From positions 3,160,001-3,224,000 of the forward strand of contig WAEK01000001.1 of assembly GCA_011634665.1 (NCBI GenBank): a stretch of DNA of 64,000 bases. Direction: 5' to 3'. Positions within the stretch are counted from its first letter, which is position 1. Each line of letters starts with the position of its first letter. The stretch is from Mortierella sp. BCC40632 (Eukaryota; Mortierellomycota; Mortierellomycetes; Mortierellales; Mortierellaceae). The position numbers and the translations under genes were made by a program. The notes below the pieces were generated by a model. The model did not search any database and was not told the DNA's origin. It saw only the letters and a list, made by a program, of their open reading frames with translations. Below are positions 12,914 through 23,765 of this stretch, in pieces.

Positions 12914-13419
12914 ATGACAGGTGCAAGTACTATGTACCATGTAGCCAACCATACCGGCAAGAGATATCGACATCCATCCCATTGCCCCCAAGACCAACCA
13001 GCCAAAAAGATACCGATATTTTTGTATGGGGCGGCAGAGACAGGAGTAGGAAGCCGAATTAGAGGCCATACAAAGCAGGGAGGGGAAAAGATACGAGAGC
13101 AGCACATGCGATATGGAGTGACGAACGAGTATCGGTCATCTCAATATGTGCAAGTTGCTTCCAGCCGGTGCAGTTAGCACGGAACCGAAGGGTTGTAAGA
13201 GGGGAGGTCAAGACGGTCAAGGTGCATGGGGCAGTAGAGTGTGTGAACGAGGAGTGCAAGTCTTTCAAGGCACACAGGACGATCAAGGGACGGGATGCGA
13301 ACGCAGCGGTGTGTATTGCGATCGCGGGAGCATCACAACTTTTACCACCAGACAGACAAACTCTGAGTCCGTTCAGCATAATGAGCCGACCCATTCTCAA
13401 CACCAGTCAATTGAACTAG
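12914..13419 (+). pseudogene. TnpB/Fanzor-like RNA-guided nuclease, C-terminal remnant
   Basis: Not a whole gene. One frame (about 12914-13153) ends in KIPIFLYGAAETGVGSRIRG followed by EQHMRYGVTNEYRSSQY. After a one-base slip it continues in another frame (from about 13147) as CASCFQPVQLARN, then VKVHGAVECVNEECKSF, RTIKGRDANAAVCIAIAGAS and a TAG at 13417. The order - an RGH element, a (T)NEY-x-[ST]S-x-x-C turn, a CxxC ... CxxxxC zinc ribbon inserted before RDANAA, then an Ile/Ala/Gly helix - is that of the RuvC-II/zinc-ribbon/RuvC-III end of TnpB and its eukaryotic relatives, the Fanzor proteins. The frame break between SSQY and CASC and the absence of the N-terminal half make it inactive. 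Family assignment rests on motif memory, so confidence is moderate. Confidence 0.6.
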
Positions 13420-13880
13420 AGTCAGGAATCAAGTCTTCAACGTCCAAAGCCTCTGGAGGATGCAATGAAGGCTCCCGTGGGGACCACGGGCAGATGCTGC
13501 TAGTGTTAATATTGGAAATTTGGAATAGCCAGCTTTGTAGAGTGTACGCGGAATGAAAGCTTACCAGGCAGCACTCTCTTGATGCAGAGAAAGTATGGGC
13601 GTGGCAAGGATAGAAATGGGGACAGGAGTGGGAAGGAAGTAGGAAGAATTAATGTGAGGGATGTAGTGAAGATATTTGATGCGGGGAAGAGAGTGGAAAG
13701 AGAAGTTGAGGTGATTTACTTTGAGTATTGTGTAGAAATGGCAATGATCGTGGCGCGGACCTAACTCACAAACTTCAGTTCAACACTGGCCACTGCTATC
13801 GTCTATTTTTTTTTTTCTTTATTGCTTGTAATGTCCTATTGTTACGGATTGTAGGTTATTGTCCCGTGCATAATCCGGCT
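13420..13880. other. Spacer between Fanzor-like and MULE remnants
   Basis: About 460 bp without a recognisable gene, between the 3' end of the plus-strand Fanzor-like remnant and the 3' end of the minus-strand MULE remnant. It may be internal to one old element. Confidence 0.4.
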
Positions 13881-14703
13881 TTAGTTCATGCACACACCTC
13901 TCCGACCATCGATATGGATGATGATGTTTGGGAGCATAATGGAGACTAGCACCATATGTTTGCAGACCATCTTTGCACCCATAAAGTCGACACAGCTGCA
14001 GTTAACAAGCCGTCCGGTCATCTCATTATCCCAGACTGCTTTCATGCTGTAAAAGGTGTTTGGTTTGGTGAATGACCGAACTTTCAGGACCGAATCGTCT
14101 TCGACAGAACCAAAAGAGACTTGTCGACGATAGCAGAGCATCCAACGTTTCCTGTCAGCTTCGTAATTGAAGTAATCGTTTTCCAGGCATTGCAAAAACA
14201 CTGGTGCAATGTCTCGCCAGTCCTACCGAATCTTTTCAAGCAATGGTATGGCCTCCTCTTCCGTTTGAGAGAAGAGAATCATGTGAAGTTGCATTCGTAC
14301 CTATTGTAAAGTTGTCGGCCCCTTTAAAGTTCTAGAGTCTTTGCGGCAACGGCATAGCAGTCCGTTTAGATAAATCCCGCTCACCAGGTCTTTTCTTTCC
14401 TTCTTTTGGTGTTTACTGAGGCTGGTCATACTAAGGTTAGTATTCAGAAAGTTACGTTCCCATGCCCGAAGGACATGCCACACACAATAGCATTTTGACT
14501 CTGGTCAGTAATGACCGCGATAGGAAAACAGGGCTCCGTGCAAAGCTTGTCTATCGCCGATTTCACCTTGATTAGCCATTCTTTCAAGAGCTCCCAATTA
14601 ACAACTTTTGTCAACAAAAAGGCAGCAGGGATACCAAAGCCTGTTTCCCTATTCATGGCGACAATAGCGAACAAATAGGTTTCGCATCTGCAGGAATGTA
14701 AGG
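13881..14703 (-). pseudogene. MULE (Mutator-like) transposase remnant with SWIM zinc finger
   Basis: The minus strand encodes ETYLFAIVAMNRETGFGIPA and AVITDQSQNAI (part of a MULE DDE domain), then after a frame slip near 14477 CVWHVLRAWERNF. An 84-nt intron (14301-14384, GTGAGC...ATAG) joins ERKDL to VRMQLHMILFSQTEEEAIPL. A TAG stop at 14223-14225 follows LLEKIR, and the frame then continues DWRDIAPVFLQCLENDYF and ends in the SWIM finger NCSCVDFMGAKMVCKHM (CxC...CxH). One frameshift plus one nonsense codon mark it as dead. The upstream end looks like an intron acceptor (CTGCAG at about 14704), so the element originally extended to higher coordinates. Confidence 0.75.
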
Positions 14704-15488
14704 AGATGTAGGTAAACGATTAAGAAATAACCAAGAATCAAGTAATACATAACACACAAAAAGAGAAAGAGTGCCATGGAGGAAGAGACTAGACAGGAAG
14801 AGACAAAGCAGGCAAAAATACCTTTGAAAGTTGGGTATGAAGGTCGAGCTGCTCTCGTATAAATCAAAGTATGGTAGAGCGTTGAAATCCGAATAGAAAA
14901 AGAAAGATTTGGGGAGTAAGATTGAAAAGATATCAGAAAGCGATGAAGACCAAAAGTAAGCCTGGAGCTTGCATCGTGGTGGGTGTATCGTATAGTAAAA
15001 GAGTCGGGAGGAAAGGTGCTAAAAAGGGTATCTTGGCCTAGTAATTCTATTAGAGAAGATAGGGTTGAGGAGAACATAGAGATGGAGATGGAGATGAAGA
15101 TGGAGGAGTCCGTGACGGATTAAGGCACTGAACAAAGGTGGCAGAGCAAAAAGAGCTCTATGTCAAGGTCCGCTGAGTATGTGCTATGCGCCCTTGACCA
15201 AAGCAGAGGAAAGAGTGAGCAGGGCTGTGAATGAAGGAATGAGTAAAAGAAAAGGTCCATTGAACGGGGTAACTATATTCGTGAATAAGAAAGGGAAAGC
15301 ATCCGTACGAGGTAATGTTTTACGTGTGTGCTCGTAGAGGATATGAAGGGGAAAGAGAAACACTTTGGATAATGGTTATTGCAGATCCTCTATGCGTGTG
15401 TCATACTTGAAAAATACAAAACAGGGACTCTTTTTTTAGTCCATGGCCTCTGAAAAAGCTTGATCAAGTGTTGGTTGGATCTTGCATC

Positions 15489-15528
<40 letters not shown>

Positions 15529-16116
15529 GGTGTATACAATTTCGACCGCACCCATTTCTTCATCTACCCGATTCGGTCTTACAGAGAAACCTGCGGCTAG
15601 TTTGGAAAGATCAAGTGTCATTATCTTTCCAGTCAGCGATCGTCTGTTGTTTTAACGTATTACTTGGAGAGTGTCTTTTTTTTTTATTGTGGTAGATGTA
15701 TGCAAAATAAATGGAGAAAAGGCAAAAGGGAGGTAGCAGGCAGTGGAGACCTGAAGTAAGCCTGATCAGTTCTTCAAGAGATAAAGAAAAATAAAGGGAA
15801 TTAAGGCGTATAATACACAGGAGTGTTGCAGGTGGGAAGAGATTTGGAGAGGAGGGGGAAGGAGGGAAAGTGTTGAAATGGAGACAAGCCAGAGCTTTCC
15901 ACTCTTCAAGTAAGAAATAATAATATAGGACATTTACACGGGCGGAATGGGAACTTCCGTGAGAATGAGAAAACAGGACGGCGCATGCACTTGCTTCCTT
16001 GATCCTTTTTTCTCAATTTGGTCGTTGCCATGGGTCCAATACTTGACTCGTGCGGGATTACAACTGGTTATCCTTATCCACCCCCTTTCTTTTCTCTAGT
16101 CATTCTCTTTCACCAC
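14704..16116. other. Intergenic, no gene seen
   Basis: Contains possible 5' debris of the MULE element (to about 15.1 kb, no clear motif), and a perfect T20/A20-type palindromic tract near 15490-15528. No gene is supported. Confidence 0.5.
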
Positions 16117-18198
16117 TTAGTGAGTCTCTCCCTCGTTGTTCTGAGCCTGAGCCTTAGCCTTGGCAATCTGGGCAGTGATGAGTGCATCATCCTCACGGGA
16201 ATACCAGATCACAGTTGCAAGACCAAGCAAGGCAGCAATGATGGTGAAGACGAGAGCAACAATTCCCTTTCCGGTGAAGGTGCCTGGAAGAGGATCGGGT
16301 CCAAGGTTGGCTCCCTCGAGGTTCAAACCCTCGTTACCGGCAGCATTGCCGCTGTAAGGAATACCAAGGGTCTTGCACTGATCAAAGTGAGACTGATCAA
16401 CCTTCAACACGCTGGGCATGACCTCAGGAGCCTCAATGAGGGTGGTAGCAAGACCGGCCTGGAGATGCCACTCGATATGGCAATGGAAAAGCCAGACACC
16501 AGGGTTGTTGGCCTTGAAACGGATGGCAATGTTCTCGCCCGAGGGAATCAAGACAGTGTCACGGCGAAGAGGGTTTGTGGTGTTGACGTAGCCCTTGTAA
16601 GGAGTGTTGGCATCGTGCTTGCCCTCACTGCGACCGACAACCTGGAAGACGTGACCGTGAAGATGGAAGGGATGGTTGCCGGGATCATCGTTGTTGATGA
16701 TCATCTCGACCCAGTCGTTGTGCTTGACGACCATGGGATGCGCATACTTGCCATAGACAGTGGGGTCCGAGGAAAGGTTGCCCATTGAGAGAGCCGTGTA
16801 AAGAGTGGGGACCTTGGGCATGACATAGGTGATATCGTTGAATGTGGCCCTGTTGATGTAATCGTTCAAGACACTGAAGGCAGCAGTCAGGACAAAGGTC
16901 GTATCAGGGTTCGAGGTGGCCTCAGGAATGACGGGAACGAGGGTAGCATCATCGAAAGGAGCCCACTCCTCCAAGAGGGGGAAAGTGGCCAAAGAGTTAG
17001 CCTGGTTGTAGACGAGGGTGCCGGTGACGTTGAGCTGGAGTTCCTCAGGAACCTGATCGAACATTGAGGGGTCCATGTCGGCATGAAGGACATAGTTCTT
17101 GGTGGGGTCAGCGTTGGCAGTGACGAGAACCGAGTAACGCTGAGCAGCGGTAACAGGGAAGCTGGTGACCTTGGTACGCTCGATATCAATACCATCGACC
17201 TCGATGATCTCCATCTCGTGGCCATCGAGGTGGAAGTGGAACATGGCAAGAGCAGACATGTTGATAATGCGCAGACGGTAGACCTTTCCAGGGACGAAGT
17301 TGAACTTGGCATCGGTCTGGCTGTTGATCAAGCCAGACTCAGGAACAGGTTCAGCACCGCTGGGGTTGAAGATAGACAAGTACCACGCCAACATCTCTTC
17401 GTGCTCCTTGTGGTACCAGTCTACATGGCAAAGGCGTGGGAGAAAGGTGTACAGGTCAGTACTCCAGTCACTCGTTCGGCCCAACCTCTTTAGGCATTGA
17501 AGGCGTTTTTTTTTTTTTTTTTTTTTTTTTTGGTCGGAGACTCGTACAGGTCCCAACTTGTTGGCATTTTGGCCCAGCTTAAAAGCACTAATTCAACATT
17601 GGGTGACTTGACTTACCAGCAAGAGCAACGGTGTACTCCTCATCATACTTGTAGACTTCGTTGATGTTGTGGATAATAACAGGAGCGCGAAGACCATCGA
17701 CATACTGACCCTGGTAATGACCGTGGATCCAGTACGTGCCATGCTGTTCAATAGGGATCCTGTACGTAAAGTTGGCACCAGGAGGAATTGGGCACTGTGT
17801 GACCATTGAGGGTCCGTCAAACTGAACATTGCCAGTCTGGAAGAGGCCGTGCGCGTGCAAACTGGTGGGATGGTCAAGCTGGTTAATGACGTTGATAATC
17901 AACGTGTCGTTCAGAGTGACATTGATAGGAGGAGGACTAAAAAAACAATAATAGAAGAGCCATGGAGCAGAGAGTAAATGGGTTAGTGTTATGAACAAGG
18001 AGGCCAAACCAGCAGCAAGCATTGATTATCCAGGAATACGTACGGGTAGGCTCCATTGACACCGATGGCACGACGCTCCTTGAGACCATCAAGGTTAACA
18101 GTGACATAGGTAATGTTCCAATCGTAGGTAACGACGGCAGCGTGGGCGAGAGTTGAGGCCAAGGCCAGGAGGGCGAGGCTCTTGATCGTGGCAAACAT
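16117..18198 (-). CDS. FET3: Iron transport multicopper ferroxidase (Fet3 family)
   Basis: Plasma-membrane copper oxidase that oxidises Fe2+ to Fe3+ for the partner permease Ftr1. Exons 18044-18198, 17617-17936 and 16117-17420 give 592 aa (yeast Fet3 636). The N-terminus MFATIKSLALLALASTLAHA is a signal peptide. Copper motifs: SLHAHGLFQ (about 77), YWIHGHYQGQYVDGL, GNHPFHLHGHVFQV and GVWLFHCHIEWHLQAGL (type 1 Cys-His). Ferroxidase hallmarks distinguish it from laccase: ADWYHKEHEEM, with the acidic residue used for Fe2+ in yeast Fet3, and NDITYVMPKVPTL. A C-terminal anchor (GIVALVFTIIAALLGLATVI) precedes a short cytosolic tail. Intron 2 carries a T27 run. It is divergent from FTR1, 5.6 kb start to start. 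Very secure. Confidence 0.95.
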
Positions 18199-18445
18199 CG
18201 TATTTGTGGAGGTTTGGGGTCTCTTTTTTTCTCTTTCAGAAGTAGAGCGGGGGAAAACGGAGATGAGGAATGGAAAAGATGAGCAATGAGAATGAGGATG
18301 ACGATCAACTCAGTCTCAGCCAGGCGGGACCAAAGGTCAATCAGACGAAGGAGGATGCGGTTGACGAGGACGTGAGGAGAAAAGAAGAGAGAGAGAAAAG
18401 AAAAAAGAAAAAGGGGGAGAAGAGACAACAGGGTCGATGTCCCGG

Positions 18446-18455
18446 CGATATTTAT
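18446..18455 (-). promoter_or_regulatory. TATA-like element of FET3
   Basis: On the minus strand CATAAATATC lies about 250 bp upstream of the FET3 ATG. It is the only TATA-like site in that region, but it is a weak match. Confidence 0.35.
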
Positions 18456-18849
18456 GAAGGCTGAGAAAAAAAAAAGTGCGGTCCCTTCTGCTGCTTCCCA
18501 CACTCGCCACAGTCTACAGTCAAGATTCTCTTCCCCTGCCTTGGCCTCCTCTTCCTCCCCTCCTGTTCGTACCCTGCCACGCCACAGAAGCCCCGTGCAT
18601 CCCTTCTCGTGCTCCTCTCCCCGCTCCTCTCCTTGCTCTCTTAGCCCCCCGTCCTCTGCAGCCATTCGCCGGGATGAGATACAAGGCGCCATGTAGACCC
18701 CCTTTCTCCTCCAAAACGGTCCATCACGATGGTTGTCCAACGAACGAAACGAGATGGTTGCTTGGATGAGAGAGAGAGAGAGAAAAGAAAAAAAAAAGCG
18801 CTGCTGGACCTAGACCTGACCGGCAAATCCCTGCGAATGACTGGTGGGG

Positions 18850-18855
18850 TTATCA
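18850..18855 (-). promoter_or_regulatory. GATA element upstream of FET3
   Basis: TGATAA on the minus strand, about 650 bp upstream of the FET3 start. Fungal iron-uptake genes are often repressed by GATA factors (Fep1/SreA type, HGATAR). A second copy on the plus strand is at 19434-19439. Function is inferred from the motif only; such hexamers are also frequent by chance. Confidence 0.25.
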
Positions 18856-21800
18856 GATTCTTGCTTAGCGCCATTGAGTCGGCCATGACTGAATGGGTTT
18901 CAATATCTGATCGAATAGAGTAGTCTGTAGTCAGCAAAATAAACACCGCACTGCCGACTCCCTTTCTCCCTCTGCTGCAACTGTTGCTCCTGAAGGTTGC
19001 TACCATATGCGCGTGTTGTGTGTGTGTGTGTGTGTGTGTGTGTTGTGTGTGTACCTTTTTCTTTTCTTTTCTTTCTTAAGTTCCCTTGCCCATTCTCACT
19101 CTGAGAACCAAAAAAGAGCACACGCTACAAGTGCGAATGTGTGCCAACTCCCTTTTTCGTCATATCCCTTCTTCCACGCCTCGCGCTCGCATGGAGCAAA
19201 AACCAAACTGAAAAAAAAAAAAAAAAAAAAAAATCTTTTCGTTTTTCGTACCCGCGGTCCCGAGTCATCGACTGGACACTCTTGACCCTTGGACTTCCTT
19301 GACTGAGACTTTCTCTGCCATGCTGAACTAGACCCTACCACCTGGCTCAACTCTGATTTGATCCTGTTAGATTTTCATTCGGGTTGACCCTGATTGAACT
19401 CGAAAGGAGCTTTTCTTTCTAGTGGACTGGATCTGATAAGATGGTGGACTACCCTCACGTCCATCATCCACTTTTTGTCCTTGCCACTTGCTCCTCTTGT
19501 CCTTCTCCTCACTCTCCCTCACGCCAACGTCAAGTACCCAGATCAAGTCATGCTTTGCTTTTATCGGGTGCCCTGGTTCTCAATAAACCCCATCAGCACT
19601 GTATATCTCTGATCAGACTCCACTTCTATCTTGTAAACTAATCTGGTTGTCCTTTTGCCTTCGGCTCATCATTCATTTTGCTGTTGCCTATTCTAAGGAT
19701 CGTCTGATGAACATTCAATGAGCTCGTCCAAGCCTCGGCGTTACATCTCCTTTTTATCGTTACTGATCCCCTCAAACCCATGAACCGAGGCCTCGTGGAG
19801 ATGCTGTATGCTCAATGTCATCGCTGACTGCCCATCAGATAAACGCCTTTTTGGCTCTGGAACCAGGAGACCTTGCGGTATATCCTCGCATGCAGAGAAT
19901 CAACAATATGACACTTGGTGCTCAGAACAGAGATATCAGAGCCGTAAGCAGACTGATGACGGTCAAAGCACACTTCTCTTTGCACCTCGGGAGTACGGTT
20001 CATCCTTCTTGATTTATACGATGGGACTATTCTCATCTGTACTGTACAAAACAGCACAAAGCTATCAAAGGTAAAGAAGAAAAAAAGGACAGAAGGCGGT
20101 ATCTTCAGATATGAATCAGTCGCATAGGACTGCTCTTGAGTACAACTCGAAATACAAAGAGAAGACTACCCACCCTCGGAGATGAAAGTGCAAAAAAGGC
20201 GATGGGCACAAGGGGTACTCGAGCTGAGAGATGGACAGAAATACCACAAGAGAGGAAGTATGCACGAGGTCTGGCCTAACTGACACAGAAACCCCATGGT
20301 CGAATGTGCAACCTGAAAGACGCTAAAGCTTGTGAGGCACACATAGATATCGGCATCTTCTTACCTTCTTGGACAAGAGCGTTCAGAAATGGAACCGTGC
20401 CTCAAGTCGAAAAACGCTCTCCCTTCCCCCCCTACACCGTTTGTTTGCCTCGTGGTCTGGACTTGGAAGCTCGTTCATGCTCAATTGAGTCATGGCATCA
20501 CCTCGGGTTATCCTTTCGCCTAGAGAGTCTCCATCTTTCTTTCATCTTTTTTGCTCCACATTCAAAGTGTCACCCATGGTGAAAAAAGGGTGAATCGATT
20601 GGTAAATACGTTGGTAAAGACCTCAAAAAAATCATTACGCTAACAAACTCTTCAGCATTTTCACAAGAGTAAGTGCTCAAACACAATCACAAACCCAAGC
20701 CAGAATCTATCACGATAACCATGGAAGTTCTGAAGGGATTGATTGCACAAAAACGAGGTAAAGGTGGTTGGGGAGGGGGGGGGAGGGGTGTTTATTTCGC
20801 AGAATAGAAAAGGACACCAGGGCAAGCCTTCACGTATTTGGCAACCGATCGCACCACAGGCACAAAAACCTACCCACACAAACAACATCTCGCAAACGTG
20901 CAGTAAACCTTCTTAATCTTCCCATTTGATAAAGGGCCCTTTGCTCTTTGGAGAGTGTTGTAGTACCCCAAGGAGTATGTCGGGGGGAGGCGGAGAGGAC
21001 AAAGGGTGTTTGGACCTCCCATCTTGTGTCTTCTGCTTACAGGGCTTACTCTGAGCTGTTTTGTCTGTCCGCAAGACGAGAGTATTCCTGCAGGGAGAGA
21101 GTAGAGAACGCAAGTCGAGTGCTCAGAAAGGGGTAAATAACACAAAAGGGTAATACGGTCCATGGACGCACATTGCTCTATTTCACCGCTTGCTCTCAGC
21201 TCGTTTGGGAAATCGAGTCTCGATCGAGTCGCTCCATGCTTGTTGTACCCTGCACCCTGACCTCTCCGACATCGACTTTCCTTCTCCTTTACCTATATCA
21301 ATGGCCGCAGTACGCTTAAATGGGTTAAGGCCTGAGTGGACGGCAAAAGAGATAGGGATAACTATCCATGTTCCATGTTCCATGCTCCCAAATACTTTCG
21401 ATCAAAGATAGCAGGACTTACGCCTGGTGCGACTCGCGCGTGGCGTAACCAGATGAGAGATGCCAAAGGTGGTTACCCGTTAATGCCCAAGAGATGATGC
21501 TCTTCGTGAGTCCTGTGTCCTCTTCGTGTTGGCCCTCCCGCCTCTTCTCCATTTCTTTCTCTGCCACCACTTTTCCATCCTTTTAGCGCCCATTGGCCAA
21601 TCTGTGCACTGGTACCTTTTCTTTCCAGGTGGAGTCCTGGCTCCAAACCTAATGGAAAAACTCGGCATGTATGGTCTCAATCCAGTGATGCGGCGAGTGA
21701 AGAGAGAGGGCGAGGCGATGACCGATCCAAACCTCTCGTCCCGGCTAGATGCACTCACACAGCAATCTTGGGGCATCGGAGAGAGAAATCAAAGAACAAA

Positions 21801-22960
21801 GAGCTATGGGTCACCGCGGTAGGACTGGCGCCGATGTACACGCTGCTTTGTAGAAAAAAATGTAGATACGTAGAAGAGGGCAGTCTCAAAGAAGCTCAGT
21901 AGATCGATGCTGATGATGGGTTTCTTTGAGCATTTGCATTTCTGGGGCGAGATCCACCTTTGGATGAGTACAAGGGACATAAAAAAAGATGTGCTATAGT
22001 CCGATCAAGAAGTTTACCAGGTATTCTTATTCTGGATGATCATCTCTTCAAGTTCGAAGAGAGTATGGGCAGGAAAGTGATCCTGAGCTACTCTCCGTTT
22101 TCATGAGGCTTTTCCAGAGCAATCAGATGCCTGGATCTTTCGAAGATATGGCCGAGAAGGTAGTCTGTGAGTGATCGAGGTGTGAATTTGGATCGATAAA
22201 GAATTTCTTTATCCTTGAATCCCCGGTAAAATGTTTCCTGTTTTGCACTTTGATCACTCATGGGTAGCATTGGAGTTGTTGTCGTCTCACCATTCCTGAT
22301 CTTCCATCGGCATTTTTTGCTGTCTCTAACCTTCACCAGCGGGCAATGCGCTTCCGAATCCTTTTTGGCCACACCTTCGTGGCCTTTGGGGGATAGAAAA
22401 AAAGGAAAGGAAAACCCGAGGAACACGCCAATGGTTGAGAACACAAGAGTTTCATTCTAGACCACCTTGCATGCGTTCTCCCTGTTGTCACAACATACAG
22501 TGCTTCATGTTGTACTAAAACATTCATCGCGGTCTAGTGTTGCTTGCCTGCTTGTCGGGAGTGTGCTCTTGGCCATAGTCTACGATCTGTTTTTTCACCT
22601 GGACTCGACTCTTCAAAGCATAACCGGTGAAGCGAGCAAGGGAGCTATCGGTTTACGGGCCGCGACACGCGGAGAGAAGAAATCAACACAAGCTCAGGTC
22701 GCTTCTCTACACACACCGCACAGGTTCAGGTTCATGTTCAGCCGCACCAACTGAGAATGAAAAGAATCCAACAAAGGAAAAGGGTCGCACGAGTGTTTTT
22801 TTTTTTTCTTTCTGAGCTAACTAGATTGGAACCTCACTCGTCTTGAATAGGTTGAGAAGTACCCAAAGCGGAAGGCGAGATGGGCCTAAACTCTATTCCC
22901 TCTGCCTCCTTTTCTCAAAACATATACACGCAAAAAAAAAAAAAAAGCTGACTCTGGATC

Positions 22961-23024
22961 TGATAACAAAAAAAAAATCTCTCGTTTCTGCTCCTCCTGA
23001 CTCTTCACCTTTCCGAATTTATCA
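22961..23024 (+). promoter_or_regulatory. Pair of GATA elements upstream of FTR1
   Basis: TGATAA at 22961-22966 (plus) and its complement TTATCA at 23019-23024 lie about 58 bp apart, 740-800 bp before the FTR1 start. They are candidate binding sites for an iron-responsive GATA repressor. Motif evidence only. Confidence 0.25.
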
Positions 23025-23493
23025 GATTGATTCAATCGTGCAGCAAGTGACGGACACAGTCTCGGTCCACCCCGAGGTACCCTGGCTAAATAACCGCAAG
23101 CGAATCCCAAAGGGGTTCGACAAAGAAAAAAGGGCTGAACCGCCTCTTGCTAACTGGCTGGCTGACTCCATGCAGCGTGCGGGTGTTGGCGGTGAGTCTG
23201 TGTTTCCAAGCATTGGTGCTCCGTCATATGGGGGAGGAAAGAAAAGAGTAAGCGTATCTCTTTTCTGCCCAACAGACACACGCTCACCACACGCCACTCT
23301 CGGGCCCTTTCTCTCTTTACAATGCACAACTCAAACAGTGTATGGACTACACACAAATACTCAATCCAAACAAACTCGAGGCCTAGACAGAAACGGCCGG
23401 CCCTGCACCAGTGCATATGCATTGGTGGTACTTGGGAGCTCGATCGGTCCCTCAACCCACCCCATTGTCCACTCGTGCGAACACAATTTGCCC

Positions 23494-23499
23494 TATAAA
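23494..23499 (+). promoter_or_regulatory. TATA box of FTR1
   Basis: TATAAA at 23494-23499, 267 bp before the ATG, followed by a long C/T-rich leader (23520-23700). Confidence 0.6.
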
Positions 23500-23765
23500 G
23501 GACTAGCCGTTCGCCGCCCCCCTACCACGTTCCTGTTTTTTCTCTTCTTTTTTTCCCTCTCTCTTTTTTTCTTCTCTTTTCTCTTCTCTCCTCGTCGCTC
23601 TCCCTTTCACTCTCGACCGTACCAGCGCTCTTTCCTTTCTTCTCCTCGGGGAGTCTCGCCATCTCAACAACCACCACCGACTCTTTTTTTCAGTTTGGTC
23701 GTTCAATACCCACACCCATACATCTCTACCCACGTTTCCGACCGTAGAAAAGACATATTTCCACC

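Larger units (their letters stand above)
18199..23765. other. Intergenic region between divergent FET3 and FTR1
   Basis: 5.6 kb without a supported gene. It contains a (GT)n run near 19018-19050, poly(A) near 19211-19233 and C/T-rich leader DNA at 23520-23700 before FTR1. Open frames of up to about 400 codons running into FTR1 are in the wrong frame and low-complexity. GATA elements are listed separately. Confidence 0.55.

Noticed and set aside
14704..15077. Upstream minus-strand frame as a first exon of the MULE transposase
   Set aside because: It ends at a plausible acceptor, but the translated sequence shows no transposase motif I can name.
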